Source: an uncultured Tepidimonas sp. (lineage in GTDB: Bacteria; Pseudomonadota; Gammaproteobacteria; Burkholderiales; Burkholderiaceae_C). From it: a stretch of 8,208 nucleotides of DNA. This document shows, one piece after another, positions 1 to 6,362 of this stretch. The notes beneath the pieces are model-generated. The model made no database searches. It saw only the letters and a list, made by a program, of their open reading frames with translations, and was not told the DNA's origin. Within the stretch, counting starts at the first letter, position 1. Each line of letters opens with the position of its first letter. The translations under genes and the position numbers were made by a program. The stretch lies in NCBI GenBank assembly GCA_937949455.1, contig CALEDU010000090.1, positions 1-8,208 on the forward strand, given 5' to 3'.

Positions 1-80
1 CCCCAGGGGCCCAGGTTCTGCGGATCCAAGTAAGACGGCAGGGTGTGGTGGGAGACGCCGGTGTCGGAATGTCCGTTCAT
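1..80 (-). CDS. gdhA: Glu/Leu/Phe/Val dehydrogenase (glutamate dehydrogenase), N-terminal fragment
   Basis: Reading leftward from an ATG at 80-78, the frame stays open to the window edge and gives 26 residues plus two bases. It begins MNGHSDTGVSHH and continues LPSYLDPQNLGPW. That last stretch matches, from memory, the N-terminus of the NAD(P)-dependent glutamate dehydrogenases of Burkholderiales, where a variable leader is followed by a Pro-Ser-Tyr-Leu...Leu-Gly-Pro-Trp-Gly motif and then the start of the dimerisation domain. The enzyme interconverts glutamate with 2-oxoglutarate and ammonium in the cytoplasm. No catalytic residue lies in the visible part, so substrate class is inferred from the N-terminus alone. 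The gene is divergent from the Nudix hydrolase gene. No strong Shine-Dalgarno precedes the ATG. The next bases left of the window should read on into the family's conserved core. Confidence 0.72.
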   Translation of the reverse strand, partial: MNGHSDTGVSHHTLPSYLDPQNLGPW

Positions 81-112
81 ATCATCGGGTAGGAAAATTG
101 AACATGGCCAAC

Positions 113-142
113 AGCATAGGCGCATCGGCCGGACTTGTCCAA
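113..142 (-). promoter_or_regulatory. Possible gdhA promoter
   Basis: On the minus strand a -35-like TTGGAC (142-137) and a -10-like TATGCT (118-113) are separated by 18 bp. This would place the start about 25 nt upstream of the gdhA ATG at 80. Both hexamers are imperfect, so this is only the best candidate in the interval. Confidence 0.3.
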
Positions 143-160
143 AGCCAGCTTCCCATGAGA

Positions 161-179
161 CCATGCGTTTTGTGCATGG
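161..179. promoter_or_regulatory. Dyad CCATGC-N7-GCATGG, possible operator between gdhA and the Nudix gene
   Basis: CCATGC at 161-166 and GCATGG at 174-179 are perfect inverted repeats separated by 7 bases, a geometry typical of dimeric regulator sites. The dyad lies just upstream of the possible gdhA -35 and about 65 bp before the Nudix start, so a regulator here could affect either gene. Function is inferred from symmetry and position only. Confidence 0.3.
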
Positions 180-185
180 GCGACT

Positions 186-236
186 GCCGAATTGTCGGCC
201 TGCCCCGTTGATCGGGTCTGTCCCTGTGCAACAGGG
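186..236 (+). other. Two small hairpins ahead of the Nudix gene
   Basis: Two consecutive potential stem-loops are visible. GCCGA/TCGGC (186-190 with 195-199) has a 4-nt loop. CCCTGT/ACAGGG (222-227 with 231-236) has a 3-nt loop. Neither is followed by a T tract, so neither looks like an intrinsic terminator. The second ends 9 bases before the ATG at 246 and could influence translation of the Nudix mRNA if transcribed. Short GC-rich stems of this size also arise by chance. Confidence 0.3.
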
Positions 237-245
237 CACGGCACA

Positions 246-968
246 ATGGAGGCGGTAACGGAGACGACCTTGACCCTACCTGCCTTCGATCCCCGCCAGG
301 TTCCCGTCGTTGCCCGCGACGACCGGCTGCCCCGCGTGCCTGTGGAGCAGTTGGATGAGCAAGATTTGCGCCGCTGGTTTGCCCGGCCGCCAGTTTGGAC
401 ACCCGAGATTCGTGCCGAGTCGCGCTGGGTCGAGGGTCCATCCAAACCCGCTGCAGTACTGGTGCCCCTGGTCTGGCGCGCGCGGCCGACGGTGCTGTTG
501 ACGCAGCGCACTGCGCATCTGCCCACCCACGCTGGGCAGGTGGCCTTTCCGGGGGGGAAACTGGATACTGCAGACGCGGGTGACCCTGTGCGCTGCGCCT
601 TGCGCGAGGCAGCGGAAGAAGTTGGGGTGGCCCCCGATTGGGTGGAGCCTCTCGGGACCCTGCCGGTGTATGCGACGGGCTCGGGCTTCGAGATCACGCC
701 GGTGGTTGGTCTGGTGCGCCCGAGCGGACCCTGGTGCCCGAATCCGCACGAAGTGGCCGAGGCCTTCGAGGTGCCGCTGGATTTTTTGATGGATCCCCGC
801 CACCATCGCCACCATGAGGTCGATTTGGGCGGTGTGACACGGCGCTGGTTGTCGATGCCCTACGACGATCCACTGGGCCAGCGCTTCATCTGGGGCGCGA
901 CCGCCGGCATGCTGCGTAACCTCTATCGGTTTTTTCTGGCCGCAGCGGCCGCTATGATCCGCGCATGA
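246..968 (+). CDS. Nudix hydrolase, CoA pyrophosphatase (NudL/YeaB type)
   Basis: This 240-residue protein is predicted to hydrolyse CoA and acyl-CoA to 3',5'-ADP and 4'-phosphopantetheine. After a roughly 70-residue N-terminal extension, the Nudix fold begins with VLVPLVWRARPTVLLTQRT (71-89). Next come the family signature HAGQVAFPGGKLD (95-107) and the catalytic core REAAEEVG (120-127), whose glutamates bind the metal. The C-terminal FIWGATAGMLR (214-224) is also characteristic of the CoA-specific subfamily. As in E. coli NudL, from memory, the first glutamate of the textbook Nudix box is not conserved. The start is uncertain. ATG 246 lacks a good Shine-Dalgarno. TTG 270 in the same frame has GGAG at 260-263 with ideal spacing and would give 232 residues. 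The open frame extends back to 192 with non-family sequence. The stop overlaps the next start in ATGA, implying translational coupling. Confidence 0.9.
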   Translation: MEAVTETTLTLPAFDPRQVPVVARDDRLPRVPVEQLDEQDLRRWFARPPVWTPEIRAESRWVEGPSKPAAVLVPLVWRARPTVLLTQRTAHLPTHAGQVAFPGGKLDTADAGDPVRCALREAAEEVGVAPDWVEPLGTLPVYATGSGFEITPVVGLVRPSGPWCPNPHEVAEAFEVPLDFLMDPRHHRHHEVDLGGVTRRWLSMPYDDPLGQRFIWGATAGMLRNLYRFFLAAAAAMIRA

Positions 969-1891
969 CGTTTTTCGCGGTCCTGATCGCCCTTGTACTC
1001 GACCAGGCCCGGCGCCCCGGTCCACAGGCACCGTGGCTGGGTGCGGCAGGGACCTGGGCCGCGTGGGTACAACGCCAGTTCGACGCCGGACATGCCATGC
1101 ACGGCTGGCTTGTCTGGGTATTGGCTTTGGGGATACCCGTGCTGGCAACGGCTTTGATTCATGCGCTGCTGGCGCTGGCCAGTGGCCTGTTGGCCTTCGC
1201 GTGGACGGTGGCGGTGCTGTATGTCACTTTGGGTTTTCGCCAATTCAGTCACCACTTCACAGCGATTCGGGCGGCGTTGGAGTCGGGTGACGAGGCCAGT
1301 GCCCGGGCGTTGTTTGCGCAGTGGCAGGGCACCGATGCCGTCGAGTGGCCGCGCGAGGAGCTGCTGCGGCGCGTGATCGCCCATGCCATCCTGTCGTCGC
1401 ACCGACACGTGTTTGGGGTTTTCGTTTGGTTCGTGGCGCTGGCTGCGTTGGGTCTGGGGCCAGCCGGCGCAGTGCTGTACCGGTTGGCGGCGTGGCTGGC
1501 CCAGGCCTGGGGTGATATGCGGCCTGCACAGGCTCCGGTGAGCGAGCCAGTGGCTCGGCTGGCCCATCGGGCGTGGTGTTGGATCGACGCCGGGCCAGCG
1601 CGGGTGACGATCCTGGGGTTTGCCGTGGTCGGGCATTTCGAGGATGCCCTGGAGCGCTGGCGGCAACGGCGCCGGCCCTGGCACGAGCCCAGTGATGACC
1701 TGCTGCTGTCGGTGGCCGAGGGGGCTATCCAGGTGCGCCTGTCCCGCGGGGCTGCGGGTGAAGATCCCGTGGCTGCCGATCTGCCTGAGCCACAGCTGGC
1801 CCACCTGGCCAGTGTGGTGGGACTGGTGTGGCGCAGTGTCGTGATGTGGCTGTTGCTGCTGGCCTTGGCCCTGCTGGCGCGCATCTTCTGA
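965..1891 (+). CDS. CobD/CbiB-family membrane protein of unproven function
   Basis: This 308-residue integral membrane protein closely resembles proteins that Burkholderiales genomes annotate as CobD/CbiB family. Conserved-looking blocks are VAVLYVTLGFRQFSHHFT (82-99), HVFGVFVWFVALAALGLGPA (148-167), LGFAVVGHFEDAL (217-229) and VVGLVWRSVVMW (284-295). Hydrophobic segments lie near 48-66, 70-90, 148-175 and 284-308. True CbiB forms adenosylcobinamide phosphate during cobalamin synthesis. No cobalamin gene is visible here, and this subgroup is typically annotated only by distant homology, so I do not assign that reaction. An AmpE-like membrane role is an alternative within the same superfamily. 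Translation starts inside the Nudix stop (ATGA, 965-968), so the two are made together. The stop lies 15 bp from the convergent rsgA stop, leaving no room for a separate terminator. Confidence 0.8.
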   Translation: MTFFAVLIALVLDQARRPGPQAPWLGAAGTWAAWVQRQFDAGHAMHGWLVWVLALGIPVLATALIHALLALASGLLAFAWTVAVLYVTLGFRQFSHHFTAIRAALESGDEASARALFAQWQGTDAVEWPREELLRRVIAHAILSSHRHVFGVFVWFVALAALGLGPAGAVLYRLAAWLAQAWGDMRPAQAPVSEPVARLAHRAWCWIDAGPARVTILGFAVVGHFEDALERWRQRRRPWHEPSDDLLLSVAEGAIQVRLSRGAAGEDPVAADLPEPQLAHLASVVGLVWRSVVMWLLLLALALLARIF

Positions 1892-1906
1892 CGTGCAGGG
1901 TCCTGG

Positions 1907-2851
1907 TCAGGAGGTGCGCGCCGCAGCCAGCTCTTCGTACAGATCTTGGTACAGACGCCAGCGGTGCGGGGCGATCGGCCCGAGCGGGGCGATGGCCGCT
2001 TGGACGGCGCAGCCGGGTTCGCGCCGATGGGTGCAGTTGTGAAAGCGGCACTGCCCGACGTAGGGGGCCATGTCTGGCATCCATCGCGCCAGGGCCTCGG
2101 GCAGGATGTGGTGCAAGCCGAACTCGTGGAACCCTGGTGAGTCGATGATCGCGCTGTCGCGTTCGTCGTTCAGCCAGTACCATGTCGTCCGCGTGGTCGT
2201 GTGACGGCCGGTCCCCAAGGCGCGCGAGATGGCCTGGGTGTCGGCCTGCGCCTGGGGCACCAGCCGATTCACCAGGGTGCTCTTGCCAACCCCGGAGGCC
2301 CCGATCACCAAGGTCACGCGCCCGCGCAGCCGCTCGGTCAACGCGGCCAGGTCCGCGACGGCAGCCGTGTCATCCCCCTGCAGTTGCAGCGGCAGCACGG
2401 TTTCACCCATGGCGCGGTAGGGCGCCAGGCGTGTCCATGCCTCACTGAAGGCAGGCTGCACATCGCGCTTGTTCAGCGCGATCATCGGCTCGATCCCCGC
2501 GTGCCGAATCGCGACCAGCGTGCGCGCGAGCTGGGCTTCGGCAAACATCGGCTCTGCCGCCAGCAGCACCAGAACCTGGTCCAAGTTGGCGGCGAACACC
2601 TTGGTGCGCTGGGCATCCTGGCGCAACAGCATGTTGCGGCGTGGCAGCACAGCATCGACGACGCCCTCGTCGCCGGTGGGCGTCCAGCGCACCCGGTCGC
2701 CCACCACCGCCTCTTGTCGTTTGCCGCGCGGATGGCAGCGTGTGCGGCTGCGATCCGCGGCCTCGACCAGCAGGTGCCGGCCGTAGGTGGCAACGACCAA
2801 GCCGTCGTGTGCGCCAATTAGGGGGGCGATGACGCTGCGGTTCCGGTTCAT
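1907..2851 (-). CDS. rsgA: Small ribosomal subunit biogenesis GTPase RsgA (YjeQ/EngC)
   Basis: This 314-residue circularly permuted GTPase acts late in 30S subunit maturation, helping release assembly factors around the decoding centre. An N-terminal OB-fold region (about 1-70) precedes the G domain in the permuted order: G4 NKRD (127-130), then P-loop GASGVGKST (184-192), the G2-type loop GTGRHTTTR (213-221) and G3 DSPGF (237-241). A C-terminal zinc-binding motif follows, with ligands Cys268, Cys273, His275 and Cys281. Their 5-2-6 spacing is the same as I recall for E. coli RsgA. The frame is open further upstream, but ATG 2851 is chosen because the protein then starts at the normal OB-fold length and forms an ATGA overlap with the preceding protease gene. 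It is therefore likely the second, translationally coupled gene of that operon. All key residues are intact. Confidence 0.97.
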   Translation of the reverse strand: MNRNRSVIAPLIGAHDGLVVATYGRHLLVEAADRSRTRCHPRGKRQEAVVGDRVRWTPTGDEGVVDAVLPRRNMLLRQDAQRTKVFAANLDQVLVLLAAEPMFAEAQLARTLVAIRHAGIEPMIALNKRDVQPAFSEAWTRLAPYRAMGETVLPLQLQGDDTAAVADLAALTERLRGRVTLVIGASGVGKSTLVNRLVPQAQADTQAISRALGTGRHTTTRTTWYWLNDERDSAIIDSPGFHEFGLHHILPEALARWMPDMAPYVGQCRFHNCTHRREPGCAVQAAIAPLGPIAPHRWRLYQDLYEELAAARTS

Positions 2852-4131
2852 GCAGGCACCCCGGCCGGCCCCAGGCGCGCCAGCCGATCCGCCGCCGGCG
2901 GATGAGAATAGAAAAAGCGCACGAACCAAGGATCTGGCGTCAATGTGCTGGCGTTGTCGCGGTAGAGCGTGAGCAGGGCACCCGCTAGCGCGTTCGCCCC
3001 CGTCTGTTGTACTGCATAGCGGTCGGCTTGGTATTCGTCGCGGCGGGACAGGCCACTGAGCAGCGGTGCCAAAAACACCCCCGCCAGGGGCAACACCATC
3101 CCGAACAGCAACAGGGCCAGCGCTGCGTTGCTGCTGGTCAGGCTGGGTGTTACCCCCAAACCAAAATAGAACCACAGCTGCTGCGACAGCCAGCCCAGCA
3201 GCGCCAGCGCAGCCCCGCTGCCCAATCCCATCCACACCAGACGCTTGAGCACATGGCGGTGGTGGGCATGCCCCAGCTCATGCGCGAGCACGGCATCGAG
3301 CTGGGCCGCTTCCAGGCGTTGCAGCAGGGTATCGAATAACACCACGCGCTTGGCGGGGCCGAATCCCGTGAAGTAGGCGTTGGCATGCGCGCTGCGTCGG
3401 CTACCGTCCATCACATACACCCCCGCGGCACGAAAGCCACAGCGGGCCAGCAGGGACTCGACGCGTTCGCGCAAACGGGCATCGGCCAGCGGCTCGAAGC
3501 GGTTGAACAGGGGGGCAATGACGCGAGGGTAGAGCAGCAGCAATGCCGTATTGAAGGCCATCCAGGCCAGCCAGGCCCACAGCCACCAGGTCGGACCCGC
3601 GGCGTCGTAGAGCCACAGGATCAGCGCGGCCAGCGGCAGGCCCAGGGCCGCCGCCACGGCCACGCCCTTGAGCCCGTCGGCCACCCACACACCCAGCGTC
3701 ATCTGGTTAAAGCCGTGGGCGGCTTCCACGCGGAAGGTGCGCCACCACGCCAGCGGCAGCTCCAGCAACGCCCCGATCGCAAAGAAGGCCCCGATGAGCG
3801 CAACCTGCTGTACCAGCCCGTCCCCCAGCCACTGCAGCAGAATCTGATTGAGCCAGTCCAGCCCACCCAGCAGGGTCCAGCCGACCAGGATGGTTGTGCT
3901 CCAGACCGCCTCGGCCAGTGCCAGCCGCGTCTTGTCGATGGTGTAGGCGGCGGCTTTGGCGTGCTGCTCGGCGCTGACATGCGGAGCAAACGCCTCGGGT
4001 ACGCGGTCGCGGTGGTGTGCCACATGCCGGATCTGGCGGGTGTACAGCCAAGCCCGCAGCAGCAGGCTGGCCACCAGCAGGACCACGAAAGTCCAGGTCC
4101 AAAGCAGGTGAACAGGCAATGTGGTGTCCAT
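2848..4131 (-). CDS. M48 family zinc metalloprotease, Ste24 (CAAX protease 1)-like
   Basis: This 427-residue multi-spanning membrane protease is of the Ste24/M48A type. Hydrophobic segments lie near 8-30, 75-97, 108-128, 150-174, 180-202, 299-320 and 337-360, matching the multi-helix barrel of the family. The zinc site is HELGH (284-288), with the third ligand Glu366 in the SRRDEYQAD block (362-370). The substrate-groove motif [18 protein letters not shown] (241-258) and the C-terminal [11 protein letters not shown] (407-417) are also family hallmarks. Bacteria lack the farnesylated a-factor substrate of yeast Ste24, so the role here is probably membrane-protein quality control, by inference. 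The gene heads the operon with rsgA, overlapping it by ATGA. It starts only 50 bp from the divergent orn ATG, and no Shine-Dalgarno is obvious, so a very short leader is likely. Confidence 0.93.
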   Translation of the reverse strand: MDTTLPVHLLWTWTFVVLLVASLLLRAWLYTRQIRHVAHHRDRVPEAFAPHVSAEQHAKAAAYTIDKTRLALAEAVWSTTILVGWTLLGGLDWLNQILLQWLGDGLVQQVALIGAFFAIGALLELPLAWWRTFRVEAAHGFNQMTLGVWVADGLKGVAVAAALGLPLAALILWLYDAAGPTWWLWAWLAWMAFNTALLLLYPRVIAPLFNRFEPLADARLRERVESLLARCGFRAAGVYVMDGSRRSAHANAYFTGFGPAKRVVLFDTLLQRLEAAQLDAVLAHELGHAHHRHVLKRLVWMGLGSGAALALLGWLSQQLWFYFGLGVTPSLTSSNAALALLLFGMVLPLAGVFLAPLLSGLSRRDEYQADRYAVQQTGANALAGALLTLYRDNASTLTPDPWFVRFFYSHPPAADRLARLGPAGVPA

Positions 4132-4181
4132 ATGCGCAGTCTAGCCAATATCGTGTCTGCATGTCGGCGACAATAGCGGTC
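4132..4181. promoter_or_regulatory. Compact divergent promoter region between the M48 protease and orn
   Basis: Only 50 bp separate the two ATGs, so both promoters must overlap here or lie inside the opposite gene. Rightward, GACAAT (4169-4174) is a possible -10 that would start transcription about at the orn ATG. Leftward, GATATT (4152-4147) is a possible -10 placing the start about 9 nt before the protease ATG. No convincing -35 elements are visible. Both messages could be leaderless or nearly so. Confidence 0.35.
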
Positions 4182-4784
4182 ATGACCAGCTCCAACACCC
4201 TGCCCGAACCGTTGTCCGCCGAGGCCCTGACCTTGCCCAAGAGCGACCAAAACCTGGTCTGGATCGATTGTGAAATGTCCGGCCTGGACCCCGAGGCCGA
4301 GCGCCTGCTGGAGGTGGCCGTGGTGGTCACGGGTCCGCACCTGTACCCGCGCATCGAGGGGCCCGTGCTGGTGATCCACCAGAGTGACGCCGTGCTCGAC
4401 GCCATGGATGCATGGAACAAAGGCACGCACGGACGCAGCGGCCTGATCGACAAGGTCAAAGCCAGCCGGATGACCGAGGCCGAGGCCGAGCAGCAGCTGC
4501 TCGACTTCATCGCGCGCTATGTACCCAAGGGCGCATCGCCCATGTGCGGCAACAGCGTGGGGCAGGACCGGCGTTTTTTGGTGCGCTACATGCCGCAGTT
4601 GGAGGCATATTTCCACTACCGTAATCTGGATGTGAGTACCCTCAAAGAGCTGGCACGGCGCTGGCGGCCAGAGGTCTACAGCGCGTTCAAGAAGCAGCAG
4701 CGCCACACGGCCCTGGCCGATGTGCATGAATCCATCGACGAGCTGGCGCACTACCGCGAACACTTCCTGCGCCTGTTCGCCTGA
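4182..4784 (+). CDS. orn: Oligoribonuclease
   Basis: This 200-residue DEDDh-family 3'-to-5' exoribonuclease degrades the 2-5 nt RNAs left by other nucleases, and linear dinucleotides such as pGpG from cyclic-di-GMP breakdown, to mononucleotides. Motif Exo I is [10 protein letters not shown] (27-36) with Asp29 and Glu31. Exo II is [10 protein letters not shown] (124-133) with Asp129. Exo III is [14 protein letters not shown] (175-188) with His175 and Asp180. The C-terminal [11 protein letters not shown] matches the family end. The first 22 or so residues are a poorly conserved extension relative to the E. coli enzyme. ATG 4182 is preferred. ATG 4161 in the same frame would add 7 residues (MSATIAV) without a better ribosome site, and the open frame upstream overlaps the divergent protease gene. 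It appears monocistronic, with a terminator-like hairpin about 95 nt beyond the stop. Confidence 0.96.
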   Translation: MTSSNTLPEPLSAEALTLPKSDQNLVWIDCEMSGLDPEAERLLEVAVVVTGPHLYPRIEGPVLVIHQSDAVLDAMDAWNKGTHGRSGLIDKVKASRMTEAEAEQQLLDFIARYVPKGASPMCGNSVGQDRRFLVRYMPQLEAYFHYRNLDVSTLKELARRWRPEVYSAFKKQQRHTALADVHESIDELAHYREHFLRLFA

Positions 4785-4860
4785 GCGGGCCGCCGGGACG
4801 GTGCGGGTCCGCGGCAAATCCGAGCCGCTTCGCGTCGCATCCTCAGGCCGCACGAATCTG

Positions 4861-4869
4861 TGTCATAAT
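4861..4869 (+). promoter_or_regulatory. Extended -10 promoter element for the DEAD-box helicase
   Basis: TGTCATAAT contains a TGn extension (4861-4863) followed by CATAAT (4864-4869), five of six matches to the sigma-70 -10 consensus. No good -35 lies 16-18 bp upstream, which extended -10 promoters tolerate. Transcription would start near 4875, giving an untranslated leader of about 110 nt before the helicase ATG. Assignment rests on sequence alone. Confidence 0.45.
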
Positions 4870-4878
4870 ACGCAGCTC

Positions 4879-4903
4879 CGGTACCACACGGTGCCGATTT
4901 TTT
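4879..4903 (+). terminator. Rho-independent terminator between orn and the helicase
   Basis: CGGTACC (4879-4885) pairs with GGTGCCG (4890-4896) through 7 base pairs, including one G-U, around an ACAC tetraloop. One A and then six T residues follow (4898-4903). This is a well-formed intrinsic terminator for rightward transcription. It could end orn mRNA. It also lies 10 bases after the extended -10 at 4861-4869, so a transcript started there would meet it immediately. Confidence 0.75.
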
Positions 4904-4983
4904 GTTGCATCTGCTGCTTGCCGGTCCGTGGAAGGATTGATTCGTTGGTAGTCGATGTGATGACAACCTGACGGATCCCAACC

Positions 4984-6339
4984 ATGAACTCTATGACTCC
5001 TGCAGCCATTGGCTGCGACGGCGGCTTTGCCGCGCTTGGCCTGGCCGAATCCCTGCTGCGTGCCGTGGCTGACTTGGGCTTTGTGCAGCCCACCCCCGTT
5101 CAACTGGCGGCCATCCCGCCGGCCCTGGCCCGCGACGCGGACGGTGCCGACTTGATGGTGTCTAGCCAAACCGGCAGCGGCAAGACCGCAGCCTACTTGC
5201 TCCCCGTGCTCGACGCTTTGTGCCGGCTGGCCGTGGCCGAACCCACACGCGAGTCCGCCCGCCGCAGCCGGGGGGCGGGGCGGGGTCGTTTCGAGCCGGC
5301 CACGCCGCAGGCGCTGGTGTTGTGTCCCACGCGCGAATTGGCCCAACAGGTGGCGCGTGATGCCATGGACCTGCTGCGTCACACGCGGGGACTGCGCGTA
5401 GCGACGGTGGTGGGTGGCATGCCCTACGCGGTGCAGCTGGAGCGCCTGGCTGGTGCTGCGGTGGTGGTTGCCACCCCCGGCCGACTGCTGGATCTGCACC
5501 GCGGTGGCCACTTGCGGCTGGATACCGTGCAGCATGTCGTCCTCGACGAGGCCGATCGTATGCTGGATCTGGGCTTTGCCGACGACCTGGCCGAGATCCA
5601 CCGCCTGACCGAGGGGCGGCGCCAGACACTCATGTTCAGTGCCACCTTTGCGCCGCGCGTCCAGGCGCTGGCCGCGCGCATCATGCGCGAGCCACAGCGA
5701 GTCGCGCTGGAGACGCCGCAGGATCGCCACACCCATATCGAGCAGCGCCTTTACTGGTGTGACAGCCCCTCGCACAAGCGCCGCGTGCTGGACCACTGGT
5801 TGCGTGACGAGGCAATCGAGCAGGCCATCGTATTTGCCAGCACGCAGATCGAATGTGATGAACTGGCGCAAGACCTGCAACAGGCGGGCTTTGCCGCCGT
5901 GGCCCTACACGGGGCCCTCAGCCAAGGGCTGCGCAACCGCCGCCTGCAGGCACTGCGGCAAGGACAGGTGCAGATCCTGGTGGCCACCGATGTGGCTGCA
6001 CGCGGCATCGACGTGCCCAGCATCACCCATGTCTTCAACTACGGCTTGCCGATGAAGGCCGAGGACTATGTGCACCGCATCGGTCGCACGGGTCGCGCTG
6101 GACGCCGCGGTCTGGCGGTCACCATGGCCGAGCCGCGCGACCGCCGCCGCATCGGCGCCATCGAGGCCTTCAGCCGTCAACCGATCCCGGCCCTGACGAT
6201 CCCGGGCTTGGAGCCACAGCGGCCAATCGACACCCCGCGCCAGGCGCGCCGGGCCGACGGCCATCGGGGCTGGGGCAAGCGCTCCGAGGCCCCCCGCGCA
6301 CGGCGTGCAGAACCGGTTGCGCGCCGCGCGCCACGCTGA
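4984..6339 (+). CDS. DEAD-box ATP-dependent RNA helicase (RhlE/SrmB-like)
   Basis: This 451-residue cytoplasmic RNA helicase carries every core motif intact: Phe15 and Q motif GFVQPTPVQ (32-40), motif I SQTGSGKT (61-68), Ia PTRELA (115-120), Ib TPGR (164-167), II DEAD (188-191), III SAT (219-221), IV IVFAST (282-287), V ATDVAARGID (334-343) and VI HRIGRTGR (364-371). The family unwinds short RNA duplexes in ribosome assembly and mRNA decay, often at low temperature. An Arg/Gly-rich segment (about 88-107) is inserted between motifs I and Ia. The last 40 residues form a disordered, arginine-rich tail likely to bind RNA. Exact orthology among RhlE, SrmB and DbpA types cannot be settled by eye, so no symbol is given. 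ATG 4984 is the first in frame after a TGA at 4969. The ribosome site is weak (GGAT at 4973-4976). The long leader and the terminator upstream suggest post-initiation control. Confidence 0.95.
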   Translation: MNSMTPAAIGCDGGFAALGLAESLLRAVADLGFVQPTPVQLAAIPPALARDADGADLMVSSQTGSGKTAAYLLPVLDALCRLAVAEPTRESARRSRGAGRGRFEPATPQALVLCPTRELAQQVARDAMDLLRHTRGLRVATVVGGMPYAVQLERLAGAAVVVATPGRLLDLHRGGHLRLDTVQHVVLDEADRMLDLGFADDLAEIHRLTEGRRQTLMFSATFAPRVQALAARIMREPQRVALETPQDRHTHIEQRLYWCDSPSHKRRVLDHWLRDEAIEQAIVFASTQIECDELAQDLQQAGFAAVALHGALSQGLRNRRLQALRQGQVQILVATDVAARGIDVPSITHVFNYGLPMKAEDYVHRIGRTGRAGRRGLAVTMAEPRDRRRIGAIEAFSRQPIPALTIPGLEPQRPIDTPRQARRADGHRGWGKRSEAPRARRAEPVARRAPR

Positions 6340-6362
6340 GCCTCGGCAGCGCACCCTCGTTC

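Noticed and set aside
104..211. 35-codon plus-strand frame beginning MANSIGASAG
   Set aside because: It has no ribosome site, no recognisable family, and lies in the gdhA-Nudix control region.
923..1804. Long minus-strand open frame opposite the CobD-like gene
   Set aside because: Its composition is rich in Arg, Pro, Gln and His with no recognisable motif, and the opposite strand encodes a clear family protein. It is a GC-rich shadow frame.
2852..3235. Upstream extension of the rsgA open frame
   Set aside because: The translation has no family similarity, and the protease gene occupies this DNA in another frame. ATG 2851 gives the normal RsgA N-terminus.
4789..4815. GCCGC/GCGGC stem just after the orn stop codon as the orn terminator
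   Set aside because: The stem is only 5 bp with a 17-nt loop and has no T tract. The hairpin at 4879-4903 is a far better candidate.
3699..4853. Minus-strand open frame of 384 codons spanning orn and the protease start
   Set aside because: It runs antisense through the intact orn gene and then out of frame through the protease gene. No domain is visible.
4843..5880. Minus-strand open frame of 345 codons opposite the helicase
   Set aside because: It is antisense to the intact DEAD-box gene, with no motif or plausible start signal.
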